Of a DNA stretch of 64,000 nucleotides, positions 34,777-47,929 are shown in pieces. The notes below the pieces were generated by a model. It made no database searches and was not told the origin of the DNA. It was given only the letters and a program-made list of their open reading frames with translations. Position 1 is the stretch's first letter. Each line of letters starts with the position of its first letter. The position numbers were made by a program, and so were the translations under genes. Source of the DNA: Rhipidocladum racemiflorum (lineage: Eukaryota; Streptophyta; Magnoliopsida; Poales; Poaceae); NCBI GenBank assembly GCA_036346355.1, contig CM070584.1, positions 54,209,097 to 54,273,096 on the forward strand, read 5' to 3'.

Positions 34777-35341
34777 GGCAACAATGGTCATCTTTATCGG
34801 ATTCGGATGCAGTCGATTCTCTTTTGGTTCGTCCTATCATTTGCCAGCTATGTTTCTCGATGAAACCTGATTTGATCAATTCTTTGAGCTAGTAATAATT
34901 GCAAGCTTTGTCGCTCTAAGTCCTTGGCGTGCACTTTATTCTGGCTTTTTCAAGTCAGTGGACCAGAATTCCAATATGAAACAACCATGACGCAAATTTT
35001 AGCAGATTTGTTCAGTCCCATCAGAAAAGAACATGCCCATGTTTAAGGGTCCATGAAAGCTCACTAGTAACAAAACTTTTCCTCAGACATGACTCCAATG
35101 ACAAGAACTGCTCATAGCAATAACTAATTGCATCAAGCTAACACTATATATTCATATTAAAAAACGCGGACAAAATCCTAAAAGCACCTAGGCCATCTGC
35201 GCATGATCAGCGACGATTACACAAAGCTACTGGTCTTATTTTCCTCAACCAGAATGTCTATTTTACAACGCAAGTTAACAGATAAACATCAGGGGTTGGA
35301 TCTCAAGAAGTTCAGAAGAAGAAGAAGAAGAAGAAAAGAGG
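34777..35341. other. Downstream region of the kelch gene
   Basis: Holds the 3' UTR of the minus-strand kelch gene. No other gene seen; a GAA-rich run at 35305-35338 lies just past the stop codon. Confidence 0.4.
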
Positions 35342-36706
35342 TCACTTGCCCCCTCCAGGCCCTCCCAGTGTGAGAACAACATCATGCAGGTCGCTGCTGC
35401 TCCTCTCCGGCTCAGGCTTGACGACCTTCGCCGGGAACCCTTGTCGCGCATGATGGCTGCAGTCTGGCAGTACGAAGCCCGTCGCCTGTGGCACCGGCCT
35501 GGCATGAACCGGGATGGCGTGAGCCAGCATTGGGCGCTGCTGGGGAGGAACGGCCGAGCTCGTCAGAATCTGATGGTGCACTGTGGGTCTCGGAGCTGTC
35601 ACTCCCGGTCCCTGAGAAGAAAGTGCATGGCGAAAAACGTCAGGGGCATTCAAAGCACGAACAATTTGTGTGCCGATTGTGATTTGTTTCCAGTTGGATT
35701 TTGCTTACAGGAGCAAACAGAACGCCTCTGAAGAGCTGTCCGTTCACAACCGCAGTCATGAGGTACCCGGAGTCGAAAGCTCCATCGATTGTCCCGTGAA
35801 CCTCGGCGCCAATCTGCAGATTAAGCAACCAGAACAATAGGCGTCAGGAAACATGGATGAAATGGCCGAACAGAAATGACTGATGTAGTGATGTGAAGAG
35901 GGTGGGCATACAAGAGGTGGACCGGGAGGCCGGAGGTGAGGTTTAGGTTCAGCGGTTAGGAACTGCACTTCGTGCCGCTGTTGCGGCGCAATGGTGCGGA
36001 GAAACTGATCCGTCTTCAGAGACCTCAGTGACATGCCTCCAGTAGTCCTCAGATTGCCATTGGTATTGAGCCGAACGAATGGTTGCAATGCTGAAATTGA
36101 TCCATTAGGAGATGCTGAAAGTTTCTGGGTTCCATTCTGCTCCTGATCAGATTGGGAAGGCGAGGAATGTTGGGAAAGAGATAGCGAGTGCTCCTCCTGC
36201 TCCGATTCGACCTCATTTGGGCGAACATCGCCAGTTTTTCTTCTTTTCACACGGCCATTCTCTAAAAATGTAAAAACAATGTAACCGATGACTGCGCGAA
36301 TCAGAAATATATCACTGACTAAATACATTTTTTTGGGTACGAAATCCGCTTACCTAGACCACGCAGGAATGGATTTCTTTGCTCGGTTTCTGCTTCTCGA
36401 GGTTTCTGATCGAGTTCTCCATTGCCCATTCTTGCGTCTTTTTGCTGTAATATCTTGTGCATGATACTTGGTCTTTGGACAAGAAGTTAGCATTAAGCCT
36501 ACTAATATTTAAGTTAAGCTACTCACATTTTCTGCTCTCAAGAATTTCCTCTTTTCCTGGCTCCAGTGGTTGCTCAAAATCTTGCACATCGAGATGTTGT
36601 AGCGGCCATTTGGATGCTCAGAGCCCAACTGCAGAATGAGTAGCTCATTTAAGGGCCGTTCATCTTCGCCACATCTGTGAATTTTCAAGGTATGTCAAAT
36701 TGTTAC

Positions 36707-36760
<54 letters not shown>

Positions 36761-39241
36761 TACGAACTACAATGAATTGTTGATTTGTTTCTGAAAACTT
36801 ACCCTCCGTAGATTGCAATATCAGTATTCATGACAACCGCAGTATGAGAAAACCGTCCCTGTGGTTGCTGCCCGCATATCTCAAGTCGAGTCCAAGACTG
36901 ACTTGCAACATCAAGAATCCAGGCATCACTATAGTATTGCTTATCACCAACTCCTCCAACAACATAGACCTATATAGATGTGCTTACTTAGGAACCAGAA
37001 CAAGAGCTTTCCTCATAAAAGTTCATTACATGTTCAGTAATCGACGCTAACCTTAGACCCAACGCCTACAGCTACATGACCTGCTCGCACACCAGGTGAG
37101 GCTCCTTTTACTGCAAACTGTAAGTCAGCGAAGTTAGCACCAAATAATCCAGATATGCAAATTTCGTTAGCAATTTCTGATGCACTGACGTATGAGTTTC
37201 AAGCTGAACTAAGCAAATTGCTGCAGTTACTACAATGGCAGCAGTTCTCCAGCCGGAACTTCAAAAGAAGTACCATTTTTCAGTCTAATCAAACAAGGCT
37301 TTAGATAAGTTTCTTCAATGATAACAGCGTAGAAAAATTAAAAGACCTAAGAATAATCCTCCTGTCTCATGTAGTGACATTATTAAAGCTAGACTAACCA
37401 AATTACTGACGAAATGTGCACGCTGTGTCACTGTCGTACCACATAGAGAGCAAAGAAGTCAGCATCAGAAATTAATAAAGTCCTATAGATTTACATTAAT
37501 ATGTAGAGAATGCAGCAAGTTAGCGTCGAAATTGAAAACACAATGACGATCTGCACCGAAAACATCGGCATCCGTCGCATTTCAGCCTACCACACATGAC
37601 AAGGACATGACGCTTACCCTCGACCAAGCCATGCTGTCCATGTCGAGCACATCCACCTCGCCGTGGTAGCGATCGCCACAGTCTCCCCCGTAGACGAACA
37701 GCCTGTTGCCGACAGCGACGGCGCCGTGGCTATCCCTCGGCGCGGGGACGTCGCCCTTGACCTCCGGCGACGTCCACGCCATGGCGCCCACGTCCAGCAC
37801 GTGCACGTCGTTCAGGTAGTTGCCCTCCCCTTCCCCGCTCCCGCCGAAGACCACCAGCCGGTCGCCGCCGGCCACCGTGACCGTGTGGCTCTCCCGCGGC
37901 GACGGCGGGGTCCCCTTGCAGAGCGGCCTGCTCCACTCCTTGGTCCTCAGGTCCAGCACGTGGAGGTCGTTCACCTTCTGGGAGCCGTTGGTGCCCCCGA
38001 ACACCATCATCCGGTGGCCGATCAGCGCCGTGCCGTGGCTGTCCCGGGTCCCGGGCCTCTGGCCGGTCGTCACGAGGGAGCTCCACACCATGGTTTCCAG
38101 GTTGAGGGTCAGCACGTCGCTGAAATGCAGGCCACCGCAGCATCCCTTCATGGAGACCAAGAGCAAGGCATCACAAGAAAGCATACGTTACAACACCCCG
38201 TTTGGAACATGGGAATTTTTTCTGCCATGATTGCAGGTTATTAGTCCTAAAAGCATGGGGATTGCAGGTGATTAACCCCAGGATGTGAGCTGTGAAGATT
38301 CAAGTGCTTGGAGTGGAGACCATCGTTAGGAAAGAAAGGACGGTCTTTCGGTCGGTGCAGTACCCACGTCTATGATTTCCTTTGCGTGACCACGCACACC
38401 ACGGCATATCAAGAAACCAAAACAGGAGTGGTCCAAAAGATGGGAGAAAGAGAAAGAACAGGGAAAAGGCCCTGTTCTTTCTCCTTTTTTTTTCCGTTTG
38501 TTTTTCCCGGGACGACTAGCCCTTTTGCAGTACATTTCCGTCTGTTTTACGAGTGACGACGAATAATCAAATCTTGCGAAGAACTCTCGTAGCCTCGTCG
38601 TCGTGTTTGTAATGTGAAGGAGAGAGATTTTTCATTCGAGATTTCAAGTGCCAAGAACCTACTAACATGTTGTTTGCAGGTGGTGACAAACTGATGACAG
38701 TAATTCATGAAAAGGAAAAGCTAGTTTCTTTTGCGGCTACTTTTCATCCTGAAGGAATATTACAGCAAGGACGGGCTTCTCACGGTCTCACTTTAGGTAC
38801 TGAAAGCTGCAAAACATTTTGCTACATCAGAGGGGAGTTGCAACAGGACAAAATACAACCTGGGAAGATTAACACCAAAAAAGACACTTCTCTCTACAAA
38901 AGAACCTCCCCCCGAAAAATGTCAGAACCTACAGCCTCTTCATGCTAACTCGAATCTAACAAACAGAAAAAAAAAAAAAAACAGCATCGATAGGCTCCGA
39001 ATTGCTGAGCAATTGTCCCTGAGTTTCGCAGCTCAAGAAAAACCAGCAGCAACATGCAAATTTCCTAAGGATGGGGCGGGCAAATGAAGTGGCAGAAGAT
39101 ATAATCCAGAACATGAAACGAACGACTGAACTAGCAAAGGATACATACCCCGAAGACATAGACAACTCCTTCGAAGAAGCAAGCAGAGTGCCCCCATCTC
39201 TCAGGAGGGTTGAAGCCAATCACCTTTGGGTACAGCCACAT
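35342..39241 (-). CDS. Kelch-repeat protein, nine exons, intact
   Basis: Exons (high to low): 39241-39149, 38145-37618, 37117-37052, 36969-36803, 36674-36527, 36444-36354, 36261-35912, 35813-35709, 35611-35342. All junctions are GT-AG, all phases join, total 605 residues. The N-terminal half is a kelch beta-propeller: double-glycine blocks VVYVFG|GCCGG, MMVFGGTNG, LVVFGGSGEG, LFVYGGDCG, VYVVGGVGD and IAIYGGCGED, each followed by the conserved Trp (ETMVW, KEWSR, MAWTS, MAWSR, QSWTR). Residues about 305-480 are charged and Ser/Gln-rich (VKRRKTG is nuclear-signal-like). The tail ends DVVLTLGGPGGGK. Kelch propellers mediate protein binding; the partner is unknown. Start chosen at MWLYPKVIGFNPPERWGHSA because it opens directly into the first blade. 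The acceptor of exon 6 was chosen because it alone keeps the frame. Confidence 0.9.
36710..36757. repeat. TA microsatellite in kelch intron 4
   Basis: Uninterrupted TA alternation in the intron between exons 5 and 4; no effect on coding. Confidence 0.9.
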
Positions 39242-40981
39242 TGCCTTCCTCCCCCTCTCCATCTCCCTCCCTCTCTCTCTCTCTCTCTCTCTCTATGTGA
39301 GCAGAACTGAGGAGGAAGAAGACAGCAGCAAAGATATGGAGAGCGAGAGAGAAAATTGCAACAAGTAGTCACACCAGAGGTCCTTGTTGCTGATGAGATT
39401 TGCCACAAAGAAAGGGGGGGCTCAGCTAGTGAGGCATCACACATCAATCCATCACTCAGAGATGGACAGGAAAAGATAGGAGCCTCTCAATTCATGTCCA
39501 AGGTTTGCAGCTCCCTGGTACCACCAGTCTACCACCACCACCCGCACCCAGCCACACACTGTGTCAACAAACACAGCAAGGCAAAGCGCTGCTAGTACAA
39601 GTGAAGGGAGCGAAGGGAGCTCCTCGAGCGACCATGCAAAGGCTTGCGTTTATGCGACCATGTACATGTAGTAGGAGCAGCAGCAGCAGCAGTACTACTG
39701 AACAGCATCTATAGGGGGTGTGTGCGCGCGCATGGGGAAATGTGTGCATGGGAATGTGTGAAGAGAGAAAGGAGTATCTAATGAGTACCGCTACGCTCTC
39801 TCACACACAAAAACACCATTGCTAAGGTTGGAGGGAGGGGGGTTTGTTTTTCTAACTGAAAATGATGGGGAGTGCGGAGTCATCGGGGTGTGTGGATGTG
39901 ATGGGGAGGGGAGTCATGTGGTTGGGGGGTGCTGCAGATTCTAAGGCGGATGCGATTTCTGGGGGAGGGGGCGAAATATAATTCGGTGTTATTCGCATGT
40001 GCAGTGCTTGCTTCTAGTATTTTCTCGCCTAATAAAGGTGACCAATTTCCATTGGTAGATTTTTTTTTATATCCTATAAATTCCGAATTATATGCAGAAA
40101 ATTTGTGGCGTTTTTTTTTCTAGAATGTTGAAAAAAGATAGACACTGCGGTTTCCACGAGAACCCAACGATACTCAGGTGTTGGAAACGGTGTCTTTGAT
40201 CACTTGCATCTGAGACCGACATTCAAGATTGAATTTCAGTAGGTGCATATCACGTCACTAAGAAAGTAACATCACACTACAACAAATCACATGCAGTGTC
40301 CTTACTGATGAAAACTAGTGCTGCCAATTCCATCGCTGCCTTTATTTGGTCCTGTTCATTCAAGCTACGCAAGCAATTTTAAGCACCCTGTCCTGACGCA
40401 ACAATTCCATCACACTTCCTTGCCACTAAAGCTACTGCTGATGCTACTCGGTGGTAGCGGTACACTTGTACTACTACGAACCAAGCGATTGAATTCCTGA
40501 TCTGTACAGGTAGATCGAGCGTTAGGAGACTGATGGGGACAAGAGGAAATAAAGGCACATAAACATGGCTAGTGGCCGGGCGAGGAGAGAAGATAACTCG
40601 GTGCATGGTTGTTTTTTCGGCCATGTCAATGCGAGAGGGGAGAACATGGCCTGTGATACGTTGGCATCACATCAGGACAGGCCCAGTGTCTGCGTGCGCT
40701 CACGATGCGCGCGAAGTGGCCAGCAGTTGGATAATCGCACGTCACATTCTAGCGAAATGCCCGATCCTTTGATGTAAAAACCCTCGAAAGCAACTCTCTC
40801 TTGCGAGTGTAGAGCAGCAGTAATTTGTCGGGGACGCGCCTCAATCTGACTAAACAGCCGTGGATATTAGCATGTGTTCAGTCTGATGTTTACAGCGTGA
40901 AATCTTCACTCGAATGGGTAATAAGTTGGCCGAGTATTTCGATAGGAAGGGTCCCGGGAACAACCGTACTAGTGTGTTATG
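39242..40981. other. Kelch promoter and intergenic DNA
   Basis: 39269-39294 is a CT run (GA on the gene's strand), 28 bases upstream of the kelch ATG: a GA-rich 5' leader common in plant genes. A GCA/GCT triplet run sits at 39676-39690. No second gene is recognised up to 40980. Confidence 0.45.
39269..39294 (-). repeat. GA microsatellite in the kelch 5' leader
   Basis: A pure CT run on the plus strand, GA in the sense of the kelch gene, just upstream of its start codon. GA runs in plant leaders can bind BPC-type proteins; that role is inference. Confidence 0.7.
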
Positions 40982-41496
40982 CTTTCTCTGTTTATTTTTA
41001 TAAGACGTATTTTAACTTTTATACAAGGATTTATACAAGAAATAAGGTTGCGTTAAAATTGAAAAATATATGAGAGAAAATGATTTAGATGCCCCCACTT
41101 AATTATCTCGAAAGATAAAAGATATACTTTATGTGGATGGTAATGAATAAATACATATGGTTGAGAGTGAATAAATAGGGGTATAAAAGAAACAGAAAAA
41201 CTAAAAAACAGTATACCGTTGCAACGATATACCTCTGAAACTCATGAAACTTATGATTTTTTGCACTGAAACTCATGAAACTTAGCACTAAAAACTGATA
41301 AAACATGAAACTCATGAAACTAAACACTGAAACTCATGAAACCAGCACTGAAACTGATAAGTTTCATAAGTTTCATGGCTATACCGTTGCCTAGTCAATC
41401 TCTAAAAGAAAATGCATCATTAAATCTACATACAAGCCTTATATTTGCGAACAAGATCGTTCGAAAAATAAGCCTTATAAAAACAAACAGAGGGAG
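40982..41496. mobile_element. Stowaway-like MITE with internal tandem repeats
   Basis: Left edge 'ctttctctgtttatttttataag' and right edge 'cttataaaaacaaacagagggag' are inverted repeats like those of 33681-33966. Its middle is expanded by 'gaaactcatgaaactt'-type repeats at about 41228-41370. The TA duplication is not preserved. Confidence 0.65.
41228..41370. repeat. Imperfect tandem repeats 'gaaactcatgaaac'
   Basis: At least six imperfect copies of 'ctgaaactcatgaaactta' spaced by 10-25 bases, some inverted ('agtttcataagtttcatgg'). Confidence 0.7.
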
Positions 41497-42922
41497 CGGT
41501 TATCGTTTTGGACATAGTGATGGTCAAACTTCTAAAACTTTGATTATCGATATATTTTTAAATATTTAAATTGGATACATAAAAATTATATGTGCAGACT
41601 TATCTCGAGAAGTACTTTCATAATATTATAATTTTATTGAATTTTATAAATATATTATAATAAAAATTAGTGATCAAAATTATGTTTTGGAGACGGTGTC
41701 GATGTCTAAAACGATAACTATTTATGACTAAAAGATGTACTAGTAGTGTTTATAGAACTTCACAATATATATTCACAGTTTTTTCACCTTCCTTGCCGTT
41801 GAAGACACTCGGTTGCTGCTGTCCTTTTCGCCACTCACTTGGAAAGGGAAATGAGGAGGGGAGGGTACCTATCATGATAGGGGCAATTCACTTGCTAGTG
41901 CCCTTGTTTAATTGCTTGGTTGGTCATGTTGTGATGGCTAGCTTATTTTCTTAGTTTTTTTTTTCTTCTATTGGGTCACGTCCCTTTTGATCGAAAGACT
42001 AATTCGATGGAGCAGCGCTGTCGATGACTATGATCATTTCAGGTTGGTTAGAGTCGCATGCAACAATGTGAAGAGACAAAACGCCTTCAAAGGGATGGGA
42101 AGAGACAAACAAGAATGGTTTGCTTAAAGGTGAACTAAAATTAGTAGATAGATCTTGGTATATAGTTTCATGGTTAAAAACTAAAAGTTGTTCACTGCTG
42201 TTAAAAAGTATAACAAGTTCGACTTTTCATCAAAGATTTTGCTGAGGAGATCATCCTGAAATTCTTAATTTGTTTGTTCCAAAAGAGTACTTTTGACGTC
42301 ACAATGTCTCAAACTGGTGTCACAAAGCAACAAAACAAGAGATAATTTTGCCACTTTTGTCTCATTTCTTGTGGGTGCCCCCTTGTATTTACTTATTTTT
42401 ATTTATTTTTGCTCCATGGTCCTTGGGATTTGGGATCGAAAGCAGGAAGGTCTAACTCTCAACTCTCAACCTCCTCACATTCATCTAGGTCAGTGTGCAG
42501 TGCTTGGGTTTCTTCATTTTGTTATGCACATGGATTCAGACTCCAGAGGCGGTTTATGCTCTCAAGGAGGCCTTGGAATTTGCAAGCACCCAAAAACACA
42601 CGTCCTTACATTACGTTATTCAATGCAAGCCTCTAACTTGGTCCAGGCTTTGGAAATCCTAGCTTTTCTAGCTCCTAACAAATATTTTTTAAAAAATAAC
42701 TTTTTAATAAATATAATTATAAAAATAGTCTCACAATCAACCCGTAGAATCGCCGAAATGTTCGAAAGAGGACCAAATTTACACACACAAAAAAGTTACA
42801 CAGGGTTAGAAATGTAATTATGGTTTCTAGGATCTGTGCTTTGAGTATTAGGCTTGTCTGGCGTTTTGGTCTCTTTTTTGGCAAATTTGATCTCTATTAA
42901 ATGAAATCGCAAATTTTGCCTA
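41497..42922. other. Gene-free stretch
   Basis: A frame of 174 codons (42293-42817) shows no domain, crosses AT-rich DNA and has no conserved features. I regard it as chance. Confidence 0.4.
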
Positions 42923-43157
42923 CTCCCTCTGTCCCACAAAGAGTGCATTTCTAGTGTTCAAATTTTGTCTCACAAAGAGTGCATTTCTAGTCCGTAGGGC
43001 TCAGCTATAAGTGTATGCATGCTCATTTAAGTGCTTGTGGAAACCGAAGCACCAGCATGCTTGTGTATGGAGTAATGAGGGTCACATTGGTCATTTACCT
43101 TGCACACTAATCTGTCTTAAAAATCCTAGAAATGCACTCTTTGTGAGACAGAGGGAG
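42923..43157. mobile_element. Stowaway MITE, TSD TA
   Basis: Termini CTCCCTCTGTCCCACAAAG and 'ctttgtgagacagagggag' with TA on both sides (42921-42922, 43158-43159). Same length (235) as the copy at 24626-24860. Confidence 0.95.
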
Positions 43158-43159
43158 TA

Positions 43160-44367
43160 CCACGATGTGGATGTGCGGTAGGTGACTTGGCAGAGAACGG
43201 GCTAGATTTACCGTTTCGTTCGATAAAAACTAAACTTGAAACAAAATTGATACAGGGCAGAAATTTTTTTTTTTTTGCTTCCTGTGTTTTGAGTGCTCTT
43301 TCATAGTTGCATACTTGCATGAGAAGAAGCACACCAAAAAGGTTACTCGCTTGCTTCTATTGTTTGCTTTTTCCTTGGGGGGTAGCACTAGCAGTGATGA
43401 GCTGTGTTGGTGCCCCCCAAATTCTCGTACACTTGTTTATAGACTTTGGTTGCATCAGTTTTGATTGACCCTGGGGAAGCTGCTGGGGCTCCAACAAAGG
43501 TCGTTGCCAACAAAATAATCATGCCTGTCCGTCAAACCTTAAATGATTCCTATTCTGAAAGAACAGTTTGTTCCTGGAAAGAAATTTATTAAGGTCTGCG
43601 GTTCTATCAAATCGGTGACTTTTAGGTGTTGTAATGAAGTTTGTTAAGAAAAGGAGCCACTGACAACGAGCCCACGTCTGAGCGGGCTCGTTCTTGTCGA
43701 CTTTTTTTTTCTCTCTCTCTCTCTTCCTCATATTTCTCTGTCTCTTCTCCTTTCCTTACATGATGAAATGGAAATGCACCTTGCAGGACATCTTTTAATA
43801 ATGTTTAAATCAGAAGCAGCTGTTCTATGCGTACGATATTCGCTTGTGCGATTCGTTTACGACGCAGCAACGCACATGAGCGAGGTAAACAATTCAATGT
43901 CGCTCGGTCGCTCCCCTCTCTGATCTCTCTTCCTCATCTTACCACGGCTGAGCCAGACGGGGGGACGCAGCGCGGAGCGGCGGCCCAAAGCGCAGCGATG
44001 CAGGTGAAGGAGCGCCGCGTGGCCAAGCGCGCGCGCGCCGGTGGCTCGGTCACCATCGAGCGACGGCATTGCGATGGCCGACGGAGGAGCATCTCAGCGA
44101 GGCACGGCGATTGGGTCCGCAGCAGCGACAACGGGACAAGGCTTGGCCAATGGCCAGTAGCGAGGTCGGTATAGAAACAGAGAATGGGCTCAAAATGTCA
44201 TCGGACTAAACTAAATTGAGACAAACATAGCAAGTATTGTATTATGAAATTGAAATTGATACATAAACCAAAGAAAATAATAGAAAAAAGCAAAAAAAAA
44301 ATTGAAAGTACCACACTAACGAAAAAACATCCCACAAACACATGAATATGACGTCCAATCCGAAGCG
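43160..44367. other. Gene-free stretch
   Basis: Contains a CT run at about 43710-43726. A GC-rich patch at 43950-44170 holds short frames on both strands without recognisable domains. Confidence 0.4.
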
Positions 44368-45837
44368 ATCTGTGTGACGGACCGCCTTTTTAGGGGCAGT
44401 GCGAAACTCACAACAGTTACCCAGGAAGACTAACTGTTGGAAAACAAGAGTAAAATTACCTGGCCAAAAGCCAAATCAACAATTTTTATTCAATATAGCC
44501 GGCCTAACGACCGGATTTTACAAAGGAAGCATCCAAGCTTCTAGACTTACACTACCAAAAGAAGGAAACTACAGGCAGGGCCTGAGCGAAGACAAAGACC
44601 TAGAACCAGACTAAATCGCCATCTACGACCTCCTGGTAGGCTCCAGCATCTTCGAACTCTGAAAGGGCGGGGTTTGCAAGGGTGAGTACAGAGTACTCAA
44701 CAAGTCGTACGGAACCACTGAATACTACATGTAGGGGTAATCAAGGGATGGCAGTAAGGTTAAGTATCTGGATGCAGTTTTATTTTAATTCATTTTACAT
44801 TTGAAGCACAAACTATAAATAAGTAATTTGAATTTCATAAGGTTCAACAATACTTAACCACATTTATCCAAATTCCGAACAGTAACTTGAGCTTAGTTAC
44901 GGGTATCAACCCCGGTTCCAACTTAACTTCATTAACCGGAAGTACGGCGTAATCGATTACAATTAAGATTAACTCTGCAGAGCGGCTCAGCTTTACCCAC
45001 AAGATATCTACAACCTTTATGCCAATCGCGAGTTTCATGCAACTTAAATGCATGTGGCCCAGTTTAGATGATCACAGCTTTTCGTTTAATCATTCCTGTC
45101 CTTTAGTTGTTTACCGATAGAGACCGCTACCTTGGACTCAGGGTCCCCATTAGCGTCTACCGTTGTGAGAACCAAGAATGTCGCATCGGACCATTCCCGT
45201 TCCACCCCTCCGGTCCACTTCCCTGCCGGGAAGGCCCGGTCCCCATTCTCTCCGGAGAATGGTAGCCACCAAGACAGTCCAGTTATTATCTCAGGAATGA
45301 CTAACTTACTGAGCCATGTCGGATACGGGTCCACCGACCAGTCTGACCTGTGGTTGAGCGGGAACTAAGTTATTTACTTTGCTCAAGGGGATTATTAACC
45401 TTACACTTTTGCCAAAGACCAAGCCTTCATCCACAAACCCAACCCGGTACCCAAGTACCGGCCACCAGACCAACCAAAGCATTAATCACCAGTCGGGGAT
45501 CGGAGTCTCATCCACTCCGGGATTAATCCGATACTGTCCCCCTGACTGCAGCACTTTTATAAACATCCGAATCGGAGACTCGGCAGCATTTTCTTTAAAT
45601 CCAGGTTTTGAACTAACCTAGCAGTATAATCTAACCTATTCATGGCAATAAGCAATTAACTAGGGTTCCAAATGATTAATAGGGTTCCAAATATTTCAAG
45701 GAGGTTCTATGAGCAATTTCGGCATTATCTAAGTATCATGTCATTCTAAAATACTGGATTTCATTAATTCAAAATACAGTAAATAATGTGATATAAAATA
45801 ATTACTAATATAGCATGGCATGATAGGATCAACATGA

Positions 45838-46000
45838 TCAAAGGGTGTACGGCTTGCCTTGCGCGGCAGCTGGATCGGATGAGTCGTCGAGGAAGTAGTC
45901 GTACTGCGCTCCCGTCTGGTCCGACGTCTGCTCTGGGAACTGCTCCGACTCCAGGGATTGCTCCGGCTCCACTGGCGTCTCAACGGTCGAATCTAACGCG
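45838..46000 (-). other. Conserved small reading frame in solo LTR B
   Basis: Minus strand, after a 'ttcgcgttag' acceptor-like site: PEQTSDQTGAQYDYFLDDSS and AAAQGKPY, clearly related to the 9190-9356 frame of solo LTR A. A one-base insertion after GKPY causes an early stop. Length and sequence are otherwise comparable. Confidence 0.4.
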
Positions 46001-46288
46001 AAAAAGACAACCAACATAAGTAAACGACAAAACAATAACCGAAAAAGAAAACGGAAACTGAAACGGAAAACCGGAAATCAAGTCGGAAGAGAACGGAGGG
46101 AAAATTGGGATTTGGGGATTTTTTGGGTTTCGGATCTGGGAACGGACAGCATTTCTGGTCTCAGGGGATCGAAATGGTTCGGGAAAAGTATTTGGTGGGG
46201 CTCTGGGCTTTTCCGGGATTTTTCTGGATTTTTCGGGCTATTTTTGGAATTAAAAACGAATTTTCGGATTTATTAAATGAATTAATAA

Positions 46289-46543
46289 GACTATCTCCAG
46301 CAATTTCCCTTCATTTCATTCCCTTCCCTATTCCCTTCCCCACTTTCATTCCCTTTATTTCCTATCATCTCCAACAGCATCCCTTCGAAGGGATTTCTCT
46401 CTGGGATTGGAGAGAGAATCCCTTTCTATAGGGATTCACTGTACAAATCCCTTCTGAAGGGAATCGTGAAGGGAATCCGCTGGAGCACTTGGGATCTGTT
46501 CGCGAAGGGATTTGGAGAGGACGGGAAGCCACTGGAGATAGTC
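46289..46543. mobile_element. PIF/Harbinger-like MITE nested in solo LTR B, TSD TAA
   Basis: Termini GACTATCTCCAGC and CACTGGAGATAGTC, flanked by TAA (46286-46288 and 46544-46546). The interior is built of 'cccttc...gaaggg' words. The equivalent site in solo LTR A (about 8890-8930) has no insertion. Confidence 0.9.
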
Positions 46544-47929
46544 TAAATCGAAAATCAAAAAACACTGTTTTGAAACAGTGTGGTCGGCTCGATCAGACAA
46601 GCCATGACCTGGCGGCAGCCTTGAGGAGCGGTGGCTGGGCGGCCGGCCCAAGACGGCGAGGCGGCGGCCACACGGCGAGGAGGAGAGAGGTGACGGGGCG
46701 GGGCCCAGGCGTGAGGCCAGGCGGGCGGCTAGGGTTCGAGAGCAGAGGCGAAATTTGTGGCGGCGCGGGCCGAGCGCGGGACGAGGAGCAAGGAAGGAAG
46801 GGGCTCACGGGAGAGGAGGGCGGAGGCGAGTTGAGGAGGCGGGAGGAGCGGCTTTATAAGCCGAGCCGAGGAGGCGTGGCCGGGCGAGTGGCGGCGCTGG
46901 CGGCCAGGCGGCGAGCTATCAGCGGCCGGCGCAACACGCTGGCTGGGAGGAAGCGGCGGCCAAGCGGCGAGTCGGCGACCACAGCAGCGGCGCAGCGCGG
47001 CACGGCGCGAACAGCCGAAGCGGAAGCGGCGACGGCGAAGCTGCCGGCGGCGAAGCGAGCGAAGCCAACGGGCCGAAGGAAGCAGGCCGGCGCCCCAAGA
47101 GGAAGAAGAAACGGCCCAAAACGAGGTTTGAACCCAAACTCGAATTCCAAATTTCCAAATCCAAACGCAAATCAAACAAAAACCGAACAAATTCGCTTTG
47201 AATTTTGGAGGTTGTTTCAATCTGTATATCAAAATTTACAAACTTAGTGATACAATAGCAACTTATAAATGATTATGAACAATCAAAATGAAAGAAATGT
47301 ACCATGAGGCAAATTTATTCTACAAGTTTTCATGCATTGGAAACGTTTTATGATTCTAGCATCATCAATGTTTGTAAATATCTCTCGCTCGGTATAGCAT
47401 ACCATCTAGTCGTTAAGCCAGTCATCAGCTACCTTGTTGAGCAAATCTATTTCGATAATATTTGTTGACAAAAATATTCTCTCAACAGATGTCATTGCAA
47501 CTGGAAGGATCAATCTCAACTCAATAAGGCGATACACCAATGGGAAAGTTCTATCTTTTTTGCTTCAACCATCATTTGAGCAAGTTTTAAAATATCACGA
47601 CATCCATGAAGGTCATCACTTCTCCTAATATTGAGAATGAAGGTATGAAACAGACTTATTAACAAGAACCGGTCAACTACTGTGAAATCATCAACATAAA
47701 TCTTAGCAATTCGAACAAGTTTATCAACATCAAACTTAGAGAATGACTCACTAGGATCAAGACAAGACATGCATACCAATAACTCTAAGGAAACATCATT
47801 GAAGCGATAATTCATCTCATTCATAGTTGCATCAAGAGCAGCATTAAAAATATCAACTTTGTAATAATGATGTTGAGTCATTGTATACTTCTGATGTACA
47901 AATTTACCCATAACTCCAATAGTATCATC

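Larger units (their letters stand above)
44373..47219 (-). mobile_element. Solo LTR B (2847 bp), same family as A, TSD ATCTG
   Basis: On the minus strand it begins TGAAAC and ends CGGTCCGTCACA, as does solo LTR A. Identical 5-bp duplications ATCTG flank it (44368-44372 and 47220-47224). It aligns with A along its length by eye: matching promoter, reading frame, 'gttaatgccaagcgc' style middle and 3' edge. Most of the length difference is a nested 255-bp MITE with its 3-bp duplication. Confidence 0.9.

Noticed and set aside
37663..38244. 193-codon plus-strand frame
   Set aside because: It is the antisense shadow of kelch exon 2, whose sense frame has clear kelch blades and splice sites.
42293..42817. 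174-codon plus-strand frame
   Set aside because: No domain, AT-rich C-terminal half and no neighbouring exons; probably chance.
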